From: Bryobacter sp. CoA8 C33
Lineage (GTDB): Bacteria; Acidobacteriota; Terriglobia; Bryobacterales; Bryobacteraceae
DNA: 61,205 nt
NCBI GenBank assembly: GCA_019931185.1
Contig: JAINDK010000049.1
Location: 1 to 61,205, forward strand
Reading direction: 5' to 3'
The notes under the pieces were generated by a model. The model saw only the letters and a list, made by a program, of their open reading frames with translations, was not told the origin of the DNA and ran no database searches. The position numbers and the translations under genes were made by a program. How positions within the stretch are numbered: position 1 is the first letter of the stretch; each line of letters starts with the position of its first letter. Below, piece after piece: positions 58,123 through 61,205 of the stretch.

Positions 58123-58911
58123 ATGTTCCCCGCCCTGCTGCTCGCCTTCCAGCTCCCCTTTTCCCTGCCCGACCTCCTCGAGCAGTGGAAATCCGAGATC
58201 GAAGCCCGCACCTTCAACCGCATCGAAATCCTCCGCATCCCCGGCGACCCCGTCCCCGCCGAAGACCGCGACGTACTCTTCTCTTATTTCTCCCGCCCCG
58301 ACTTCGCCCAATCCTTCGCCCGCACCCAGGCCCTCACCTTCCGCTACGAGCGCGATGGCCACAACCGCAGCCTCATCCTCCTCAATCTCCCCCGCCTCCA
58401 GTCCACCCAAAACTCCCTCCCCTCCCTCATCGCCCACGAACTCGGCCACCTCTGGCTCGCCTCCCTCGGCCTCAATCCGCCCCCCTACGACGCCGGCCCC
58501 GGCGCCTGCATCGCCATCCACGCCGGCGATATCGTCCAGCACATCCTCCTCCGCGCCGAGTCCGACCGCCGCTCCATCCCCTGGCGCGATTCCTATATCC
58601 GCGATTACTCCGCCGCCGCTGACACCTTTCGCACCCAGGCCCCCGGCGGCGCCGGCGACAATTGCTTCCGCGCCCAACGCCTCAGCCTCATGATCGATGT
58701 CCGCACCGGCTTTGAACCCCATTCCTTCCCCGCCCGCGAAGATTACCTCGCCTCCCTCGCCCTCCAGGATCCTCCCGCCGAAGCCATTGCCATCGAGCTC
58801 ATCGAGGCCCTCTCCTCCCGCCTCAGCCTCGACCCCGCTGACTACCGCGCCTGCCTCACCCTCGCCTTCGAGGCCATTGCCCGCCTCCTGGCCACTCCCG
58901 CCTCCCCCTGA
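58123..58911 (+). CDS. Putative exported HExxH zinc metalloprotein
   Basis: A 262-residue protein. The N-terminus (FPALLLAFQLPFSLP) may be a short signal peptide. LIAHELGHLWLASLGL near residue 105 is a zincin-type HExxH motif, and CIAIHAGDIVQHILLRAESDRR downstream could supply a third metal ligand. This suggests a metallopeptidase, but I cannot place it in a family. It is divergent from the propeller lipoprotein with 24 bp between starts. Confidence 0.65.
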   Translation: MFPALLLAFQLPFSLPDLLEQWKSEIEARTFNRIEILRIPGDPVPAEDRDVLFSYFSRPDFAQSFARTQALTFRYERDGHNRSLILLNLPRLQSTQNSLPSLIAHELGHLWLASLGLNPPPYDAGPGACIAIHAGDIVQHILLRAESDRRSIPWRDSYIRDYSAAADTFRTQAPGGAGDNCFRAQRLSLMIDVRTGFEPHSFPAREDYLASLALQDPPAEAIAIELIEALSSRLSLDPADYRACLTLAFEAIARLLATPASP

Positions 58912-58943
58912 TCCGCGTGTCTCAAGTATGCTGGTATCTCTAC

Positions 58944-59288
58944 ATGCTGGAGATTCACACTGAAGACCTGCGCCCCGGCGTGGTCCTCATCCGCCTCGAT
59001 GGCAAACTCATGATGGGCCCCGAGAGCGCTTCCCTCGAGTCGCTCATCGCCCGCCTCATCGATTCCGGCGCCCGCCATCTCATCTTCGATCTCTCCACCC
59101 TCCACCAAATCGACTCCACCGGCATCGGCCGCTTCATCTCCACCTTCAACCGCCTCCTGCCCCTGTCCGGCTCCCTCGCCATGGCCGCCGCCACCCCCAT
59201 CGTCCGCAAAGGCTTCCGCGTCACCCGCCTCGATACCGTCTTCCGCTTCTACGACACCACCGCCGACGCGATCGCCGCCCTCCCCTAG
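58944..59288 (+). CDS. STAS-domain (anti-anti-sigma-like) protein
   Basis: A 114-residue single STAS domain. LIFDLSTLHQIDSTGIGRFIS carries the conserved Asp-Ser-Thr, whose serine is the phosphorylation site in anti-anti-sigma factors. Such proteins free sigma factors by binding anti-sigma kinases; no kinase or sigma gene is nearby. The ATG at 58944 is preferred over an in-frame GTG at 58917 because the domain begins there. Its stop overlaps the next gene's at CTAG (59285-59288). Confidence 0.83.
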   Translation: MLEIHTEDLRPGVVLIRLDGKLMMGPESASLESLIARLIDSGARHLIFDLSTLHQIDSTGIGRFISTFNRLLPLSGSLAMAAATPIVRKGFRVTRLDTVFRFYDTTADAIAALP

Positions 59289-59884
59289 CCCCGCAACAGC
59301 CCCCGCCTCTCCCCCTCGTCCAAGACCCCCCGCACCACCTCCCACAACCGCTCCGCCCCCTCCCCGATCGGACTCAACCGCGCATCCGCCCGCTCCCGGC
59401 TTACCTGAAAGTCCCGCCAGCTCCCCCCCAAATTCGCCAGATTCTGAAACGGCGGCAACAACCGGTCCACCGCGTTGGCAAACCGCGCCTCCGCTGTCTC
59501 GCGCGCCTCAAACTCCCGCCATAGCTCATAAAACTCCTCCCGCTGATCCTCCGGCAACAGCCCAAAGATCCGCGCCGCCGCTGCCTCCTCCCGCTCCTGC
59601 TTGTCCAATTGCTCGCCAAAGGCCGGCGTATCCCCCGCATCGATCTCCACCAGATCGTGCACTAGCAGCATCCGCACCACCCGCCAGCTGTCCACTGCCT
59701 CATTGCTGTGCTCGGCCAGCACCATCGCCATCAGCGCGATATGCCAGGAATGCTCGGCCGAATTCTCAAACCGCGACTCCTCCCCCTCCGGCTCGATCAG
59801 CCGCGTCCGCCGCATCACCGTCTTCAGCCGGTCCGCCTCGAGCAAAAACCGGATCTGCCTCTCCAGCCGCCCCACCTCGCTCAC
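59285..59884 (-). CDS. HD-domain phosphohydrolase (YfbR/HDDC2-like)
   Basis: A 199-residue HD-domain protein. The metal ligands are in ENSAEHSWHIALMAMVLAEH (H45) and VRMLLVHDLVEIDAGDTPAF (H76, D77). The ENSAEHSWH start is typical of the 5'-deoxynucleotidase group, which dephosphorylates deoxynucleoside monophosphates. The start is GTG, overlapping the stop of the upstream amidohydrolase gene (GTGA). Confidence 0.87.
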   Translation of the reverse strand: MSEVGRLERQIRFLLEADRLKTVMRRTRLIEPEGEESRFENSAEHSWHIALMAMVLAEHSNEAVDSWRVVRMLLVHDLVEIDAGDTPAFGEQLDKQEREEAAAARIFGLLPEDQREEFYELWREFEARETAEARFANAVDRLLPPFQNLANLGGSWRDFQVSRERADARLSPIGEGAERLWEVVRGVLDEGERRGLLRG

Positions 59885-60957
59885 GCCGGAAAACCCTTCC
59901 CCTCGAGCCCCGGCACGATCTTCAGCGCGTTCTTGTAATACAGCTTCTTCAACACCCCATCGCTCAGCCCCAACCCGTACATCTTCCAGAACGCATGCCG
60001 CCGCCGGTAATACTCAAAATACTCGTCCGTACTCTCGAGCACCCGGAAGTACGTGTAATACTCCGCCGGCGCCCACACATCCTTGCCAAACAATACCCGG
60101 TCCCCGTACTTGTCAAACCACTGCCGCGCGAACCGCGGCTGCCGGCCCAACTCCGCGATCACCGCCGCGATGTCCGTATACAGGTTCGGCATCCCGTCCA
60201 TCTGCCGCCCCAGGTTCTCCAGATCGTTGCCATACCAACGAAGATGCGCCGAAATGAAATTCGTCTTCGGATGCGCCCGGAACAAGCGCTCGCTCTCCGC
60301 CATCAGCTCTTCCCAACTCCCGTCCTTGGCCGCCGTCCGCCGCCGCGACGGAAACTCCTTCAACTCGAGCCACCTCTCGTTGTTCTTGTCCCACGGCTCC
60401 CAGAACGGCTTCGGGTCCGCCGTGTGGATCAACACCGGCGCCCGGTACTTCGCACAGACCTCGAACACATCAAACCACCGCGCATCGTCCGCCGCGATCC
60501 GCTTGCCGTTCTTGTCCCGCGTCGTCATCCCAAAATTCTTGAACAGCTTCAAGCCCTGCGCCCCGCCCCGAAACGCTTCCTCGAGCCCCCGCGCCACCCG
60601 GTCCCGGTAATCCGGCGCGTCCAGATTCTCAAAATCCAGGTTCGCGAACACGATAAACCGCTTCGGATGCCGCCCCTTCATGTTCTTGTAAATCGCCCGG
60701 AACTTCTCCCCATGGTTCCCGTTCAAATTCACCATCATCGACATGTTCAGCGCATCCATGTCCGCCACGAGCCGGTCCAGTTGCTCGGCGGGCATCATCC
60801 CGTTCTGGTGGTTGTGAATGTCGATGTGCGGAAACTTCGACCGCTTCACATCCCGCCCCGGCACGCGCAAGGTCGACTTCGGGTCATACTCCTCAAACAA
60901 CACCTGCCCCGCCAGCGGCGCCGCTAGCCCCATGCCCAACAATTTGCGTCTGTTCAT
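59881..60957 (-). CDS. Exported amidohydrolase-family protein
   Basis: A 358-residue metal-dependent hydrolase or decarboxylase. NRRKLLGMGLAAPLAGQV is a Tat-like signal. The active-site pattern is HIDIHNHQNG (H48, H50), VLIHTADPKPF, ISAHLRWYG and LFGKDVWAPAEYY, as in the amidohydrolase-2 group. The substrate is unknown. The ATG at 60957 is chosen for the signal; the frame continues upstream without a ribosome site. It is translationally coupled to the HD gene after it. Confidence 0.84.
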   Translation of the reverse strand: MNRRKLLGMGLAAPLAGQVLFEEYDPKSTLRVPGRDVKRSKFPHIDIHNHQNGMMPAEQLDRLVADMDALNMSMMVNLNGNHGEKFRAIYKNMKGRHPKRFIVFANLDFENLDAPDYRDRVARGLEEAFRGGAQGLKLFKNFGMTTRDKNGKRIAADDARWFDVFEVCAKYRAPVLIHTADPKPFWEPWDKNNERWLELKEFPSRRRTAAKDGSWEELMAESERLFRAHPKTNFISAHLRWYGNDLENLGRQMDGMPNLYTDIAAVIAELGRQPRFARQWFDKYGDRVLFGKDVWAPAEYYTYFRVLESTDEYFEYYRRRHAFWKMYGLGLSDGVLKKLYYKNALKIVPGLEGKGFPA

Positions 60958-61102
60958 CCTGATTATTCTTCCACTACCGGCCACGCGATGGAATGCATGC
61001 TCATGCAGCAACCCCTCTGGCGTCAACCCGTAGTGCACGATGACCCTGAAAACGGCAGTTGGCACTCCTCCATCCATGCGCAACTGATGGATACTGAACG
61101 GG

Positions 61103-61205
61103 ATGAGTGCCCACGAGGACGATTTCGGCCTTCACCCATTGGGTGGGGTTGAGGAAGACTTTGAGAACTACCCGCCGCCGCAGAAGTTAGACACGTTTGG
61201 CGGCA
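61103..61205 (+). CDS. Possible start of an unrecognised gene (partial)
   Basis: An ATG at 61103 opens a frame that runs to the window edge (34 codons). It encodes an acidic, Pro-containing N-terminus (MSAHEDDFGLHPLGG...). It is divergent from the amidohydrolase gene. There is only GGG directly before the ATG as ribosome site. Too little is visible to name a family. Confidence 0.35.
   Translation, partial: MSAHEDDFGLHPLGGVEEDFENYPPPQKLDTFGG

Overview
The window is GC-rich and gene-dense, with genes on both strands that often overlap by 1-17 bp. The mix suggests an Acidobacteriota genome, perhaps of the Bryobacterales/Solibacter kind: three TonB-dependent receptors with N-terminal carboxypeptidase-regulatory domains (one a 1140-residue Oar-like protein), secreted beta-propellers, a heptaheme cytochrome, a beta-propeller phytase and an orphan sulfatase-type maturase. 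That assignment is inference. There is no rRNA, no complete tRNA, no CRISPR array and no intact transposase.

Layout. 0-10 kb: a MarR regulator with a TonB receptor, then a divergent set of metallo-beta-lactamase-like protein, Oar-like receptor and heptaheme cytochrome. 10-16 kb: a four-gene minus-strand operon of FecA-like receptor, TolB-like propeller, di-heme peroxidase and TPR protein. 16-22 kb: an MrfA-type repair helicase and a VOC protein lying in a block of reversed GC skew, then a coiled-coil protein, a class III aminotransferase and a Gfo/Idh/MocA oxidoreductase. 22-31 kb: an RRM protein with a repeat tail, a PIN-TRAM protein, a beta-barrel-like protein set off by strong signals, rlmN, an M16 peptidase, a TPM protein, a nucleotidyltransferase, LemA and an aldehyde dehydrogenase. 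31-34.7 kb: MFS transporter, M81 hydrolase and a DoeB-like deacylase. 34.7-37.3 kb: a scar region with a tRNA-Leu 3' fragment, a VapBC-type pair, an alpha/beta hydrolase and a 159-bp MITE-like element.

37.3-47.8 kb is one minus-strand operon for a glycan: MFS, three GT4 enzymes, a DUF3108 protein, a glycosyltransferase-methyltransferase fusion, an ABC-2 permease carrying an extra N-terminal soluble domain, and a reduced acyl-CoA synthetase-GNAT protein. No ATPase for the permease is present. A methyl cap added by the fusion and read by the permease's own extra domain is the most interesting hypothesis in the window.

47.8-61.2 kb holds mostly housekeeping and accessory genes: glutathione peroxidase, a penicillin-acylase-type Ntn hydrolase, a CorC-like protein, the operon ruvA-ruvB-phytase-maturase, rsmE, a Tat/lipoprotein propeller, a HExxH protein, a STAS protein, an HD phosphohydrolase and an amidohydrolase. 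Many genes lack a clear Shine-Dalgarno site. At least one (the Oar-like receptor) looks leaderless.
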